Shown here piece by piece: positions 52,282 through 52,757 of a stretch of 52,757 nt of DNA. Source of the stretch: Bacteroides sp. (lineage in GTDB: Bacteria; Bacteroidota; Bacteroidia; Bacteroidales; Muribaculaceae); assembly GCA_014801865.1 (NCBI GenBank), contig JAAVDH010000015.1:4310-57066 (forward strand). The letters are read 5' to 3'. Numbering within the stretch: the stretch's first letter is position 1; each line of letters starts with the position of its first letter. A program made the position numbers and the translations under genes. The notes beneath the pieces were generated by a model. That model ran no database searches. It was not told where the DNA came from and saw only the letters and a program-made list of their open reading frames with translations.

Positions 52282-52415
52282 AATCTTTTACCTTAGAATG
52301 TAGTCTTATCATTATGTTTTACCAATCAAATGTGTGTGGGTTGGAGAGAGAATATAATGTTTATTTGGGGGAGGGAGTATCAGTCGTGTCGTTCAATCGG
52401 GGGCAATGGCGGCGC

Positions 52416-52757
52416 TTAGCGATAGTCGGCGAAGCGTGTCTGGAGCTCCTGACGGGCGAAGAAGATGCGGCTCTTCACGGTGCCGAGGGGAAGATCCATC
52501 TTCTCGGCGATTTCGTTGTACTTGTAGCCGGCGACGTGCATCTGGAAGGGCACGCGGTATTTTTCGGGGAATTCGTTGATGGCGTTGAGAATCTCGCCTG
52601 CTGCGAATGAGCCTTCGGGAGTCTCGAGACCTGAATCCTGAGAGATGTTGAGGTGGTAGAGGTCCTCGGTCTGGTCGATCACAGTGGCCGAACGCGCAAC
52701 ACGGCGGTAGTTGTTGATGAAGATGTTGCGCATGATGGTGAACACCCAGCCCTTGAA
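52416..52757 (-). CDS. ECF-type RNA polymerase sigma factor, 3' part
   Basis: The gene runs off the right edge; about 113 residues remain. Region 2 ends at the edge (FKGWVFTIMRNIFINNYRR), region 4 is complete (EILNAINEFPEKYRVPFQMHVAGYKYNEIAEKMDLPLGTVKSRIF, a helix-turn-helix). It directs polymerase to -35 elements of an envelope-stress or housekeeping regulon; such ECF factors are numerous in Bacteroidetes. No anti-sigma gene follows within the window. Confidence 0.92.
   Translation of the reverse strand, partial: FKGWVFTIMRNIFINNYRRVARSATVIDQTEDLYHLNISQDSGLETPEGSFAAGEILNAINEFPEKYRVPFQMHVAGYKYNEIAEKMDLPLGTVKSRIFFARQELQTRFADYR

Larger units (their letters stand above)
51960..52415. other. 456-base gap with dyads and direct repeats
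   Basis: No gene seen. It holds the dyad AACCTGAGG/CCTCGGGTT at 51965-51987, a palindromic GGCACGTGCC-type word near 52036, the terminator hairpin at 52197-52240 and the direct repeat at 52245-52281. Confidence 0.6.

Overview
The window looks like chromosomal DNA of a gut Bacteroidales, most plausibly a Muribaculaceae-type organism. This is inferred from content, not from a search. The pointers are PorV and C-terminal type IX secretion sorting tails, a DUF3575/DUF5119-type fimbria-associated gene pair, a Bacteroidetes Ig-like lipoprotein, GH95 and GH130 glycan enzymes, a GPH sugar symporter, and promoters of the form TTTG-N19/20-TAnnTTTG with few Shine-Dalgarno sequences.

Layout. 1-1353: fimbria-type pair (DUF3575 plus a cut DUF5119-like lipoprotein). 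2043-7224: a tightly overlapped three-gene operon of secreted proteins, including a subtilisin-type protease. 7696-14442: ychF, ispF, porV, lpxB and a GH95 fucosidase, all on the minus strand. 14631-19893: a plus-strand block of phage-type genes (HK97-fold-like major capsid protein, podovirus-like portal, four or five small proteins) without terminase, tail, lysis, replication or integrase genes. 19916-27766: AspT-like transporter, dnaG, a divergent lipid kinase, and pnp. 28082-28978: a REP-associated tyrosine transposase with an extra Rossmann-like tail. 29066-31268: iron-sulfur membrane protein, thyA, folA. 31269-33996: an ArgC-like protein lacking the catalytic cysteine, argR and galK. 34212-40074: acyltransferase, LtaS-like sulfatase-fold protein, Ig-like lipoprotein, rex and a degenerate FAH-like protein. 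40272-42857: GH130 phosphorylase and GPH symporter. 42965-43039: tRNA-Arg(CCT). 43123-45691: beta-barrel, membrane kinase and HTH-like protein. 46021-46250: a strongly promoted structured RNA. 46465-50210: an AT-richer island of five genes, four of them secreted (Sel1-like and BspA-type LRR). 50475-51621: rplI, rpsR, rpsF. 52416-end: an ECF sigma factor cut by the window edge.

How it fits together: most of the sequence is conserved housekeeping DNA in short operons. The accessory material sits in gaps between these: the capsid-portal block, the RAYT with its palindromes, two copies of a composite palindromic element (near 19.1-19.4 kb and 25.3-25.5 kb), and the secreted-protein island behind the structured RNA.

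The best candidate for an undescribed system is the 5.3-kb capsid-portal block, which has intact reading frames and a capsid gene with its own promoter region and terminator, yet lacks everything a phage needs to replicate. Secondary candidates are the RAYT fusion with its palindromes, the catalytically altered ArgC next to ArgR, and the 46-kb structured RNA.
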